DNA of 64,000 bases, taken from positions 6,375,565-6,439,564 of the forward strand of contig CAJNOP010000002.1 in the NCBI GenBank assembly GCA_905250075.1, in the 5' to 3' direction. The notes beneath the pieces were generated by a model that was not told the DNA's origin, did not search any database, and was given only the letters and a program-made list of their open reading frames with translations. This document shows positions 12,301 to 24,830 of this stretch, in pieces. Every line of letters begins with the position of its first letter. The first letter of the stretch is position 1. The position numbers and the translations under genes are program-made. Source of the stretch: Rotaria sp. Silwood1 (lineage: Eukaryota; Rotifera; Eurotatoria; Philodinida; Philodinidae).

Positions 12301-15062
12301 ACATCATTAGTAATACATATTTTTATTTTCACATGGCGCTGTACTCAAGAATTAAGAAGAAAAACTAATCAATTAGCTCTTGAATAAATCTTTTTTCCCT
12401 TCGAGAAGACTATTCTTCTCGTATTCATGCTATTGAAAGACTAACTATTTGATTGTGCCTATGTCTTATTTTTCTATAATAGCTTAATAAGTATTACGCA
12501 TCATGTTTTTGCCTATAATAATGCTTCTAATAACAAAAAAATAAGATCGAAAGAATGTGATCGTTTAAATTTAATAGGGCTCCGCATTCAATATACAACC
12601 CTGGAAAAAAGTCTTTTCCCCTTCTCTCTTATTCTTTTCGTGTAGAACTTCATTGATCTCAAGTGAATGTTGATTACAAGAATGACTTGAATACTATTTT
12701 AATGTAGTTTATGATTGATTACGACCTGCTTCAATGAAGAATGCACGTCATTTAAAATAGTTGGTTAACATCACAACTGAGTGGGTAAATAGAATACTTC
12801 ATGGCTGTATTATCTCATTTTATGATGCTTTATGAATGTTATACTGGTTTTATTTTATCTGTATTTGTAGTGTTTCACAACGTTAGAGTCTCAGAAGACC
12901 TTCGAGTCTGCGACACTAACATAAAATACTTAAGCCGTTCTTGTAACTAGCATTCACCTGAGACTACAAATATTCTATACGAAAAGAATGGGAGAGGGAG
13001 GAGGCGGAAGACTTTTGCGTAGGATTATAAATTGCGAGATTGCCTGAACTCGATAAAGATGCACTTGATCATCTAGGTAGATAATGAGCATTGTAGGGCA
13101 TAGTATAATTAGACTCATTATGTTATAAAAATAAAGGTAGATCATGAAGAACGAATTTCTATGTTTTTCTCAAAAATCTAATGATGATTTGTCAGTTAGC
13201 CAAGACGATCGTTGTGATCAGCGGAAACTGTCTCAAACAAGTTCAATTAGCAATACGAAAACATATTATTGTATTAAGCTTCATCGTATTTCGCTGCAAG
13301 TCTGAATTCCACTTTACGAGCTATTTTGTCGCTAGCAAAAAGACATTGATTTTTGTACCATGTAATAGGATAACGGGAAACGACGACATAATGGCGGTGG
13401 GTTTTGCCATTTTATAGTGTTCATACTCGTTTGCATCTCTGTTTTCTTATATCTGGTAATGCATTTCTAATTATTTAAAATAATTTTTTAAGAAAAGCTT
13501 TGATTCAGCTTTTCTGTAAACATATAAAATCCATTGAATTCGTTTCAGCAATAAGAATGCCTGAACTACTAGATCCTTCGCTTGCATCATATATCTTTTT
13601 GATGATAGATACATAAATTATTGCTAGAAAGTTGAGAGTTCAGACGAATCGATAAAAATACGGACTTGTAACCATCAAATTATGCTACAAGCCTCAACGC
13701 ATCATATTTTATGTATCGACTCTTCAATTTGCTATAGTATGAGAATAACAACAATATACATTTTTTGATTCCGATTGTGCGTATAACTTTAATAAAAAGT
13801 TTACAAATTTTTGAACCTATTCTTCTTTTATCCTATTCATTCATGTGTTTGATCATTAGTGTAATTGTAAAACATACTTCTTTTTTGATATTAATGAAAC
13901 AGCTTATACTTCTTTAGAAACTGCCAGTATGGATTTTGCTAGGTAAACAATTGATGAAATTAAAAAAATTATATTCCGTTCGCTAGCCAATGTTGTTTTT
14001 CCACTAACTCATTCTCACTATGAATACTTAATTGTAACTGACTGTAAAGTAATATCATTCTAACTGCTTTAGGAGGTCCGCCATTATTAGCAATCATTTT
14101 ACCCGCCGTTCTCGTTCCTGTGTTTTGTATTCTATTATTTATTGTTGGATATTGCTACTATCGACGACAACGAAAATCTAACAAAAAACCAGGTATCAAA
14201 AAATAAAATTCTGTATTTTTTCTTGAATATGTATTTGCAAAACTATCGGGTTGTCATAGCAGAGCTAAATGTCTTCTCTTGCTATTAATATTCTGAGAAA
14301 CATATTTTAAAATAATAATGAGGACAGAATCATCAGATATCTTCCCTCTAAAATTAATGTTTCCTTGTATAGTGTACGAATTCGATATAATTGTTACAAT
14401 CGAATAAGAAAATCTCTTTCTCTAAATCTATGTCTAGCCATTGGAAAAATCAACAAGTAACAAGAAAAGTATTGAAAATTCTTCTGACTTTGATCCTTTT
14501 GACATTTGATAGAAGATGTGCTATTTAAAAAAATTTGCAGAAGTCATCATATGCAAGATAAAACCTATAATGGATTGCCATCTTTTTGATTTGTGCCCCT
14601 TGTCTACATCCCAGCATATTTATTTTGTTTAATGACCTCAAAGATATCTAATAAATGTATCTCAGAATGATTCTATCAAATTTTTCTCAATTAAAGATTC
14701 AGATTTAATGATTCGCTTAAGTGAAAACAGTTGATCATGTTCAGTCTCACTAGTTGATATTAAAACAAGGAATAAAATAAAAACGAGCTAGCGATTCTTT
14801 CATTGAAATAAAAGTTCTCTTTTTCCGAAAATATTATTAGAAGATATAGAACCTTTTTTCCAGTAAAATAAAAAGAATTTAAAAATAATCCTAAGCGTAT
14901 ATTATGTTTGACAATGCAAAGTATTCCTTTGTTTTAGATAATTATTCTTTAGAAACCATATCGCCAGATAAACAATATGATTTTCCATATGGTGATAATA
15001 CGAACTCATTAGACATCGATCGTGGCTATCATGTTTGGCGACCTGTAAAGCAGACTTCTTGA
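9307..15062 (+). CDS. Receptor-like type I membrane protein A (unrecognised)
   Basis: I do not recognise the family. Exon 1 (9307-9793) encodes a hydrophobic signal peptide (LYVSLLGLFFLCLVVM) and a Cys-rich ectodomain with about eight N-glycosylation sequons (NCT, NDT, NIS twice, NDS, NFT, NSS, NVS). It ends in phase 1 at a GTAAAT donor. Exon 14073-14192 (exactly 120 nt, phase 1 to 1) encodes a Gly-Pro lead, a transmembrane helix (LLAIILPAVLVPVFCILLFI) and a basic stop-transfer stretch YYRRQRK. Exon 14938-15062 encodes a 41-residue cytoplasmic tail with several tyrosines (NYSLET, QYDFPY, GYHVW) and the stop. The three exons join in frame. The 4.3-kb gap may hide further symmetric exons and carries a foldback element. 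Gene B downstream has the same design, suggesting a lineage-specific surface-receptor family. Confidence 0.65.
9794..14072 (+). other. Long intron or undetected exons of gene A; gene debris and foldback
   Basis: No exon could be assigned with confidence. There are open stretches at 10668-10982 (+), and at 11271-11501 and 11811-12047 (-) with moderately protein-like composition (YLRNWKYLSWVNF; YFERSNCSPEVIRSVVEKF). None shows a start, partner exons or a recognisable family, so they may be decayed gene fragments. A foldback repeat lies at 12605-13018. Confidence 0.4.
12605..13018. repeat. Foldback/MITE-like element, family F1 copy 2
   Basis: Terminal inverted repeats of about 100 bp. The left arm starts AAAAGTCTTTTCCCCTTCTC and the right arm, reverse-complemented, starts AAAAGTCTTCCGCCTCCTCC. 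Both continue through ATTCTTTTCG, TAGAA and CTCAAGTGAATG / CTCAGGTGAATG, then TTACAAGAA. The arms look roughly 75% identical by eye. The same arm sequence occurs at 4205-4720. No transposase is present, so it is non-autonomous. Confidence 0.75.
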
Positions 15063-17350
15063 TTTTTTGCATTATATTTTATCCTATCACGATAATTTTA
15101 CGCTTTATTCATTCTTCTCTTTTTTCGACAACTTTCATAGCCGTTCATATTTTCTGAAATTGAAAATGAATCGTTAAATAACTGAATATTTACATAAATT
15201 GTGTAAAAACCTTTTTATATTGACGATCTGATAAGAATTTACTTGGATATTAACCAAAAATTGATATAAGACATAGAGCATATAATTTTCTGTTAACTTG
15301 ATTGGGCAACACTATGATATAGTTGGAAATTGAAATGTTTTTTTTTTCTTGTTCTAAATAAATATTCCAAAGCAGATGCTATTGTTGTTTTTTTCTTTCT
15401 AAATAATCTAAAGGTGTTTTAAATCATCAAAGTGCTTGTAAATGTAACGGACAACTATTCAAGATCAATATCCTAGGTAGAAAGACATGAATGTCATCCA
15501 GAATTAACTCATATACTAATAATTCACTTAAGTTGCTGATTAAAAAGGATCGATAATGAGTTTAGCACCTATGGGAAGGATTGCCTCCCATTTAGAAAAA
15601 CTCTTCAATAACTCTGAATAAATTTATGCGGAAAATGATTCAACATCACATAGAACGGTTTTCAATGATATTCTTTTTAACTACGACCATTATGTTGAAA
15701 GACGTTGCTCTCTTGCAGTAAAATCATGGACACACTTGGAATCTTGAGCTTTATATATATATACATCTTTTCTTGTACATAGTGCGGAGAAAAGCATATT
15801 TCTGAGGACAATATAGTATATTACTTTTTTGCTAATCCTTTTAGAACAGGATTCGTTTTTGTGAAGCAAAATAATGAAACACTGATTTAGTTAAAGTGAA
15901 TTAATTTTCATTTATAATTAGCGCCATGGATCTTTCAAACGATAATGCGGCGCATATGTATGTCACTCGCACTTAACTGTAGAAAAATGCCAGTTAGAGC
16001 AAGGATAAGTAATATGCATCAATATATCTGAACTGTCCTGAAATAGAAAAGGCCTATATGTCTCTCGTCTTGAGAGGGTAAAATCGAAGCGTTATTTTCT
16101 GGCTTGTTGTTTAACATGCTACTTTCTTCTTATTCAATTGTATGCTATGAAGTTTTAGGTTTCCTATTGAAGATGTATTCTGAGAGATTTATTTATCAAA
16201 AGAAATTTGTCACCAAAATGAAATATTTCTACTGAAAATGTCTATGTCATTCAAATGTCGTAAATAATTTCATCAGGGCAGTCCTCAATTCTGTCCGTTT
16301 CGATTGATTCCCGTTTTGGTTCCTTTCCAGCTCAGTTATGATCAGTCAAATTAAGATGAAATAATAAGCCTTCACTTAAATTTATCATTAGTGATTTAAA
16401 GAATGCATTTTTGAATGGTCACTGGTTAAGCAGAAATTATACAGCAATCCAGCTCAAATCAAATGATATGCCAGAGATTATTGTTAAGACACTTATGTTG
16501 AATATGAAAAGCGAAGAACAGATAATATGCAGTTCATAACTATACAGTATAACGAACTTGTACTTCATTATCAAAGTTTGGACATAGAAATTCAATGCAG
16601 CAAAGCCATAAAGCAAAATAACTTTATGTTTTCTTCTTTATATATAACATGCTTGTATGCTATAGATGTTCATAACTTTTCTAATTTTCTTGTTATACTT
16701 TGCTATACAAAGTATTATCTTCTATATTGGTTAAATTATGAATCATTATAATTGTTATATTAGGACTAAACTAATAAATCATCCAATGGGACTGAATCGA
16801 AGATAAAGTATTTCATGACATTGTTTATGTCATGTACTATGTTTGAAAATGTAACACAATATTAGTATTAATTTTACCATTAACTCGTAAGTAATGACGA
16901 TATAGAACTTATTCAGTTTAGCAGTATAGCAATTTTGTTAGTTAAATATTTCTTGTTAAAGTATTAAAAACTATGCACACCGCTAATGCTGTCGTTGCGA
17001 TGGCAATATTTGCGTTCCTTATCTGTTAAAGTGAGTTGACAAGACAACAACTAGAATTAGACATTACTTTTTATTTATTTCATTGATTGCATGCAATCTT
17101 TTTCACTATTTTGAAAACATAAGAGCAACGTCAACGATCGTTTACAACTTTTTTTTATAAACTCAATCTTTGTCTTGAATATCAGAAAACTTAAGCTATT
17201 GTACATGCAATAATATCGATTTATTGACAATGCTAATACATTCTTCGTGTGATTAACGTCATATTCAATAATTAATTTGAATAATTCATTCAATTTTATT
17301 GTTATCTATAGTCCGTCATTTAATAGTGATATGTGTTTCTAGACTCAACG
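15063..17350. other. Intergenic, nothing recognised
   Basis: About 2.3 kb between receptor-like genes A and B, AT-rich with scattered short open frames. An AATAAA signal shortly after the stop of gene A (about 15357) may serve as its polyadenylation signal. No repeat or RNA gene was seen. Confidence 0.45.
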
Positions 17351-20300
17351 ATGAATAAGTGGATTTACTTCGTAGCACTTTTTATTTTTCATGGTTTACA
17401 AACAATTTTAGGACAAGTTCATAGTCTCACAATCACAGGAAGTGGGGTAAATACTGAAGTTTCAGTGTGGATACACGATGAAGTAACTATCAGAGCAAAG
17501 CAAACTCTTGTCGGAAGATGGTCTTTCAATAGAAGCACTATTGCCAAACTTGACACAGGAAACTATAACTATCCAAATAGACTGTTATTTCCTAATATAA
17601 GCGCTGTTGCTGAATCCATAGACTCGCTCCTATATTTGGGTTATCTTAATCGCTTTCATAGTGGCATCTACGAAGCTGATTCAGATACAGGCAACACTTA
17701 TTCATTAAACTTGACAGTTCATCGTAACCAATCTTGAAAATCTGTTTAGATTTTTGTGTATAATTTTTTTGTATTTATAGAAGTCAAACTGTCCTCGGTC
17801 AAATTCACTCTAACAAATGACTCGGGCTCTTGTAACGCTTATCTCTTCATCAATGATTCCATAGAACCATTTAATTCGAATGTTTATCGAACAATAAATT
17901 CATCAGAAGTGATCTTCGCATCGAACAGTCTACTAAATAATACCTTCGTTCAAATTAATGACAGTAATATAACTTTAACAAATAATTATATGAATATTGC
18001 AATGATTATAAAATATTTCTTTCACAACAATGATTACAGTACATTTGAAAATTATAATGCATCTTTAAGTAAGATTAATTCTTAAAAATATTTGAATCTT
18101 CTCATTCAACTTTGCATAATTTGTTTTCTTAATCAATTAAACCTTTATATTATTATTTTATCCATTTAAATCTAGTCTGATTTCTGATAACATTCTTCCA
18201 AAAAATGTTCCTTTAGACTAGAAGACTATACTTCCATGAACATCCCTCTATCATCAGAAGAACTTTAATTCAATATCATAGGCACTTGCATACAGCTTTT
18301 AAGAAACAGTTTTTTTAAAGTCAATCAAAATGCAAAAATTATAAATTGGAAACTTGGCTTCTAGATCATACCAAAAATATTCTGTAGAGATATCTAGATT
18401 ATTGTACAGCTGTCAACTTCAAAAGTTTTATCTGTTCAAAGCTATACACCATATGTTTTTTGATTTGGGACATTTGCCCACCAGGATACTTACTCACACA
18501 AGTGTGAATACCAATATGATGTATCGATATGGGGTGGAGGCGTGAATCTAGATGTAGAGAAACCCTACGTCCATATCTACACTGGTCACAGCCACATTCT
18601 CCTCTTACCCACACTGACACAGGGGCTCTACGCCGCACCACAGCACCTATCACATCTGCATTCATCAGTAAGTGCACTACGGAGCTATTGTCCAGCTTTC
18701 ATTTTTCCACGTGTCTTTCATGTATCACATTCACAAGTGAAGTGATTGTTCCTTGATCAGCAGTGGACAATATGATCCATCGATCGAGAAATCGTTCGAC
18801 TTTAAGGAGAAATGCTTTACCCCACACAAAGTCACGCAGAACAAGGAGAAATGGAAAAATTAACATATACATATACGTATATATGTATATCTATCGATGA
18901 TTCATCGTTCTTCTACGTATATTCCATTTCTTCTCATCTATTATCAGTTTCTTCTGGAGAAAAGAGGAATCGTTCATACATTTCTCCTTGAAACTTTTCC
19001 ATTTCTGCTAGAACTTCTCCTTAGAAGGAAAAAGGATCTTATTCATTTCTGCTTACATTATAGAAGACATTTTACCATTTCTGCTTATCTATTATCAGTT
19101 TCTTCTGGAGAAAGGGAAATCATTCATACATTTCTCGTTTTATTATTATACTTTTCTGCTGGAGAAGAGAGAATGTGTTTACATATTTCTCCTAGCAACG
19201 TTTCCATTTCTGCTATACTGTTTTTCTCTGTTTAACTGTTAAGCTTGATATTGGGATGTTTTTCTCTCTTTAAAACATTTCTGCTTGACTTTGTATGGCG
19301 TGAAGCCTTTCTGCTTGAATGAGAACGATTTCTCGATTTTGAGAAATATCGTCCAGCCCTCTCCTTGACACAAACGATCTTTTTTCGTACCAACAATTAA
19401 CTATCTGAAAAATGCATGGACATGTCTTTTCTAACACGTAGCATTGAACCAAAAGAAGAAAAATTCGTATTATAATGATGGAGACCATAAGAACAAAATT
19501 ACGAAAAATAGAAGACAAATGACCATTTTCAATACTTTGACTACCCCCCCCCCCCCCTCCCCAGAATAAAAGGGCATGCCCTTATACAGTGTCTTGGCAC
19601 ATCGCTACTTTTTGGATGGCCTTCTATTGGGGGTCAATTTTTGACCAGTTTTTAATTAACATCATTTAAAAAATTAATAATTAATTAATAACTTTATTTA
19701 TTGTTTTTTAGGTTTTTTGCTGAAAAACTACCATTTTTTGTAAAAACTGTACTATTTATGATAGGAAAGAAAGGATTTCGCAAAAAGAAACATTAGAAAA
19801 TCGGTTATATTTCCTTAATTATTAATTAATATTTATGAAAAATTCATTAATTTTGGAATATATTAATTAATTAGTACATGGCCTTCTAATAGGGCGTTTG
19901 AACTTTTGCTCGGGCATGGCCTTATACGGGGGGTGGCCTTCTATTTTTGTAGAAAATCGACTTTAAATAAGCTAAAGCATTTTCAAACTTTTATTATACA
20001 TTCGTCGAATTTTAAACTTTCAAAAAATGCTTGATTTTCTAAATAATAGAAATTCAATTTGATTTTCTGCAGAAAATCGAAACTTGAATATCAATAGTTT
20101 ATTTTCAAGAAAGTAGAAATTAATCGTTGAATTCGTATGGGCATTCCTAGAATATCCTTCATTAAACTCTATAACTTATTTTCTAGTTTACAGTGTATGT
20201 AATTTTTTAGATTTATGTTGTGTGTATTTTATGTGAGCAAACTTCTATAATAAATATTTGTTGAATAGAAGAAACATAAGTTCCAACTTTATGGAAAAGC

Positions 20301-23300
20301 TTTTCTGCAAAATGTTTTAGTATATCAATTTTTTTCAAATTTTTATTTTGTTCAAGCATAGAAAAACCACGTTTATGAAGATCAATCATTTTGACAACAA
20401 TGGATCGATCGAAAAGTCTCAAATTAATAGTATAGATAGAAAATGCGGCAAGCTATATAATCAGTAAAAAAATTATTTCGATAGGTTCTATATATATGTT
20501 TTGGCTTTCAACATTTTGTCCAAAAGATTGTCGATCACCCGTTATTTATTATTTCTATATTCATGATTTATTAACATGTCGCTATTTTCTTTCCTTCTCA
20601 GACGTATCATTAATCAAAGAACCGAACATAATAACGTCTGGCACACCTGATAATTGTACAATTTTAATACAACACAATACTAATGTAGAATGTGTACGCA
20701 ATATCTCGTACTGTTTGAATACAACTGCTGCTAGAGATCGATGCTACTATACGTTCAATGGTTTGAACAATTACTCGCTCACATCAGAAGACTTATTGAA
20801 TTCGACTTTTGTTAATCTGTCAATTGTGTATGACATTATCTATACAAAATATCGGTTTGATATTAATATTAAACCATGTATATATGAGGGTAAGAGATAT
20901 TCTTAAGGATACGTTCCTTTCTTTTTTTATGACCCGAATTTTTGGTTTCCTGTGCCTATTATATATAGTCTGAGGCGATATCTATCTACTAAAAATACAT
21001 TTTGGGATCTAAAAATTGTCTGTAAGTGTTCAAAAACTGAGAAGAAATACAATTTACATAACGAAAATAGCGAAAAATGTACATTGTTTCGCGTTTTTCT
21101 CAAAATAAATTTCCAAACAAAAAAACCAAAGTTTTCCCATTTTTCTTCCACACAGTATGTCTGATCGGACCAAGGTTTTCATAAGTACTCTGATTAGATT
21201 ACAGTGCGTGTTCTTTTTTTCCTTTTTTCAAAATTTTTTTCCTAAGAAATTCGGAATCCTGTAGAAAAGCAGTATGATTGAAAAGAAATACATTTGTTCA
21301 CAGTGCTACCCTTACTTGATTTCTTCTCAGTTTTAGGCGCAATATTTTTGAAAGAAAAACTAAAACATTCACTCGAATTCTATCCTACTTGTCGCAAACA
21401 AATGACAGTTCGAAAAAATGAAATAAAGAGGTTTGCCAGAAATAAAACTTTCAGCCATTTTTGATCTTTGCTACTTCTATATCTTCCTGTAGGAAGCATC
21501 CATGAGCTTAAAATTTATGACAAATTTTGCTCTATTTATTAAGGCCTATCTGCTTTGAAAGTTTCATCATTTTTCGTCGAGTCGTTCCCAAGAAACTCCA
21601 GAACGGGGGTGGGGAGGGGGCGGGGGTCGAGGGGGACTGTTCAATTAAGTAATACATCAAATATTTTCCGATGTCATAAGAAGAAAAATAAACATGTTGT
21701 TTTTTTTTACGAAACAATATGATCCAACAAAGCATAATTTCAGCAGCCACCAGTGTTGAACCGTCTACCATGAATTCATCAGGTTCTGAACTAACAATTA
21801 CTCAATCAGGTACAAATAAAATTACACCTTCAGAACTGACAAGTACTCAATCAGGTACAAGTAAAGTTAAAAGTTCAGAATGCATTATCAACAACAATGA
21901 TAGCATATATTCATCAGCATCATCAAGCAGATCCTCTACATAGATAGTATCACTATTCCGTTTCTTGTCTCCTCAGAATTACCAAATACTACTTTCTCTT
22001 CGATTAGTACGATTATGTTAACCAAGAACAGTGTTGCCATTACTTTTGCTTTTAATAAAAAGGTTTTTCTTTTTTTTAACGTTACTATTTTATTATTTTT
22101 TCACAATATTCTAAAATTCTGCTTGCTCATCTGCTTGAAAATATCGAGCAAATTCTAATCAATGTTTGTTGGCATTGTTTTCTGGTCTATATTCTTTTTT
22201 TGAGGGGGACAGAATATGTTTTCTATTGATTATGAGAAGTACTACTCTGATTTTACTTTTCATTAGTATTTCTTCTATACTTGTCTTGTGTGTTTTTTAT
22301 CGTGCTAGGATTATAGTACACAAGGAAGCTTTTCACAAGGATATAATTCAATAATAGTTTATTTCTATCTTTTGGTTGATTCAGTTACTCTTCAACTTAA
22401 TTCATTAGAGGATTTCATTTTTTACCTAAAGAGAGCGGTTTAGTTATTCTTATATCAATTTTAATCGGAGTTGTACTTCATATTCGTTTTCTTTCTGATT
22501 CGACTCAGGAACTTGACTTGCAATTAGATACTCAGAAAGAACAACATATATTTAGCGAGTATCAAGAAAGCATAAGTCAATTTAATTGAACTAGAATACG
22601 TCACAATGAACTCTGTTTTTTTTTAAACATAATCATATATCGTTTAAAAATCTTGTTGTATTTGTAATTTTTCTTTTACACGTTCGAAATCAAATTCACT
22701 GGATTGAATCGATCGCATAATTAACCCTTTGGCTACTGGAGTATCATATATGATACTTGATTGTTAGCGGTAATATAGGTTCAGTTAACTATTGAAAGTC
22801 TGTCGTTTCTCTTTTTCTTTTTGTTGTTGTGGGTTTCTTCTTCTATATTGTCCTTTCCTCTCGTCGTGACACATATAGATAGACTAAATATGTGTTTTAA
22901 CATCAGAAGCATTTTTCATAAAATTGTATCTCGAAAATTAAACCCGTAACCAAAGGGTTAATATCACGACCACGTTTAAATTAGGTGTATACACGTATGA
23001 ATTTTGACTTGATATCATCTTTGATTATGACGTAAAAAAAGTTCCATTTTCTTTTTTGTTTATATAACTAAATCTAACTAAAATGTAATAGCAAAACCTA
23101 AAGTTAGAAATGGAGATTTAGTCATTAAAAGTATCTTTTATAATTGTTATAGTTGTTCACTCTGTTGTTTAAACTTAATTTTATGAGTCCTCTAATCGAT
23201 GAAATAAGGCACGTAAAACTATGTTGAACTATAATCATATTAATACGGCTCATATCTAAGTAAGCATAACTGAACACTAAGAAATCAAACAGTTGAAATA

Positions 23301-24594
23301 AAACATAGTAAACTATTCTGTTGATCTATTTCAGTGGGCACTTCCCCCGTCTTCCTTTCTTGAATTTGTAGGAATTATAAACGAGATTACTACTTGAAAG
23401 AACCATAGGCTTTTTTCACGATAGGCGTCCTTGAAACTAAGCTTTTTCAGGACTTATACGGCACTTGATGTAGGACACGTCAACATACCGCTATAAATAA
23501 AACTTTGATAGCAAAAAAACAAGCTTTTTGGGTCAGGAGAGGGAAGCCTTTAAATCACTTTAAGCGATTGGAGTCTAGTAAAAAAAACTGTCTCATTATG
23601 ATACCAAAGAAAAGTGGGAATGAAAGATATTCTCTACTTTTTAAACATAAAACGATAGCAATGCTGACCAAGAATTATCTTTCATTTTGATTAGAAAAAT
23701 AATTGCATGCGACTTCTTGCTATCATATGTGAAAGAATTTCTGAAAAAACTATAATAACTAAACATGATTGTTTATTTTCCTCATTTTTAACAGATACGA
23801 CTGCGCCGACCAATACATCAGGTATGAAATAAGTCGTTTATTTAATTCTTAAATTTTATTTTCTTGGAAAATTATGAATAGAATCTCTTGCTGGATGGAA
23901 AATTGCATTGATTATTGTTGGATCGATTCTTGGTGTTCTATTATTAGGAGGAATAATTGGTCTGATTTTATGGAAATGCAGTTCTAAGCCAAAATATCGT
24001 AAGCGAAATATATAAAAACTGTCTTATTTTAGTTGTCTATAAGGAATCTTTAATCACATAAAACATTTACATAGAATAATGATTAACACTAGACATCGAA
24101 ACTTTTGGTAGTACTAAAATTCAACCAAAAGGTAGGTCAAGGGTTTGTATATACAAATACATTGCTGTTTGGACACAAAAAGAAACATTGTCATTTCAAA
24201 AATATTTTGACATAAATACAAATACTTTCTAGAAGCCGAAACTCCTCTGGAATTTCGATCACCTTCTAATGACCAAACCATCCGAAACTCAATATCGCAA
24301 ACTAAATATACTGATCTTCGGCAACGATCATCATCACCATTTACTCATCGAAAACAAAAACAATCCTCAAGTCATGATGATACTATTCGACCAACAATAC
24401 CACAAATTACATCAACATCATATGACCTTTCCAATGGTCAAGAAGCTCGACAAAATCAACAACGAGTACAATCATCAAACTATGAACAATATTCTTTTCC
24501 ATCAATGTATGAACCAACATCGATATCACCTGATGTCATTTATCAACATCAGATACCTCGTGGTCGACAAAGACCATTACCACCTCGTAAATGA
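17351..24594 (+). CDS. Receptor-like type I membrane protein B with Ig-like ectodomain and SH3-ligand tail
   Basis: I do not recognise the family. Exon 1 (17351-17723) encodes a signal peptide (MNKWIYFVALFIFHGLQTIL) and an Ig-like domain whose end HSGIYEADSDTG matches the DxGxYxC strand with Cys replaced by Ala. Exons 17781-18068 and 20602-20889 are both exactly 288 nt and phase 1-1, so they look like two ectodomain modules. A Ser/Thr-rich stalk follows (from about 21746, donor choice uncertain; possibly 21980 onward) and then a 27-nt micro-exon 23795-23821 (TTAPTNTS). The transmembrane exon is 23882-23998 (KIALIIVGSILGVLLLGGII, then WKC). The tail, 24093-24131 and 24233-24594, has YTDL, YDLS, YEQY and a final RPLPPRK, a PxxPxK-type SH3 ligand. 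About sixteen N-glycosylation sequons are visible. I chose the ATG at 17351 over 17333 because it abuts the signal peptide. Confidence 0.7.
18530..18720. other. GC-richer unexplained island in intron of gene B
   Basis: This stretch of about 190 bp is markedly richer in G and C than its surroundings and opens reading frames on both strands. No start, splice sites or protein family could be assigned. It may be an inserted repeat fragment or decayed coding sequence. Confidence 0.35.
18805..19320. repeat. Degenerate tandem repeat rich in ATTTCTGCTT / ATTTCTCCTT
   Basis: The segment ATTATCAGTTTCTTCTGGAG occurs twice about 148 bp apart (near 18940 and 19088). Each copy is followed by a related run ending in CATACATTTCTC. 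The words ATTTCTGCT and ATTTCTCCT recur throughout. This looks like a duplicated unit of about 150 bp built from shorter pyrimidine-rich repeats. The open frame across it is low-complexity and not a credible gene. Confidence 0.7.
19544..19945. repeat. Poly-C tract and direct GGCCTTCTA modules
   Basis: A poly-C tract around 19544-19562 is followed by GGGCATGCCCTTATAC and GGATGGCCTTCTATTGGGGG. Further on are CATGGCCTTCTAATAGGG, GGGCATGGCCTTATACGGGG and GTGGCCTTCTATTTTT. GGCCTTCTA thus occurs three times and GGGCATG-CCTTATAC twice, flanking an AT-palindromic core with many TTAATTAAT words. It is probably a small mobile or satellite-like element of unknown type. Confidence 0.55.
21604..21636 (+). 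other. G-quadruplex-type G-run cluster
   Basis: Five G-runs of four or five guanines lie within about 32 bp, separated by single bases or TCGA. Such runs are very rare in the AT-rich background here. The cluster lies in the intron of gene B just before the Ser/Thr-rich stalk exon and on its coding strand, so the transcript would also carry it. Confidence 0.75.
22725..22957. mobile_element. piggyBac-like MITE with TTAA target duplications
   Basis: A 233-bp element is flanked on both sides by TTAA (22721-22724 and 22958-22961). Its ends are inverted: CCCTTTGGCTACTGG on the left and, reverse-complemented, CCCTTTGGTTACGGG on the right. TTAA duplication plus CCCTTT ends is the hallmark of piggyBac-superfamily elements. 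It has no coding capacity, so it would be a non-autonomous derivative. It sits in an intron of gene B. Confidence 0.82.
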
Positions 24595-24830
24595 TATTTT
24601 TCGTACAATTTTAATTTATTAAGGGATCTTGTTTTGTTATTTTTTAGTCACAAATGATTAATGAATATTCAATACAAATAAAGACTTCGTATTTTACTTC
24701 ATTCTATTTTCATTATATAAACTTTTATGAAAAAAAAATAATCCGTTAAAGATATGATAGTATTATTTGTTTTTTATTCGCAAATACTTGAAGAAAAGGA
24801 ATCCAAAGTTAAAAAGAAAATTTTCACTTA

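Noticed and set aside
18897-19235. 112-codon plus-strand frame
   Set aside because: It is composed of pyrimidine-rich tandem repeat translated as Leu/Phe/Ser, so it reflects the repeat rather than a gene.
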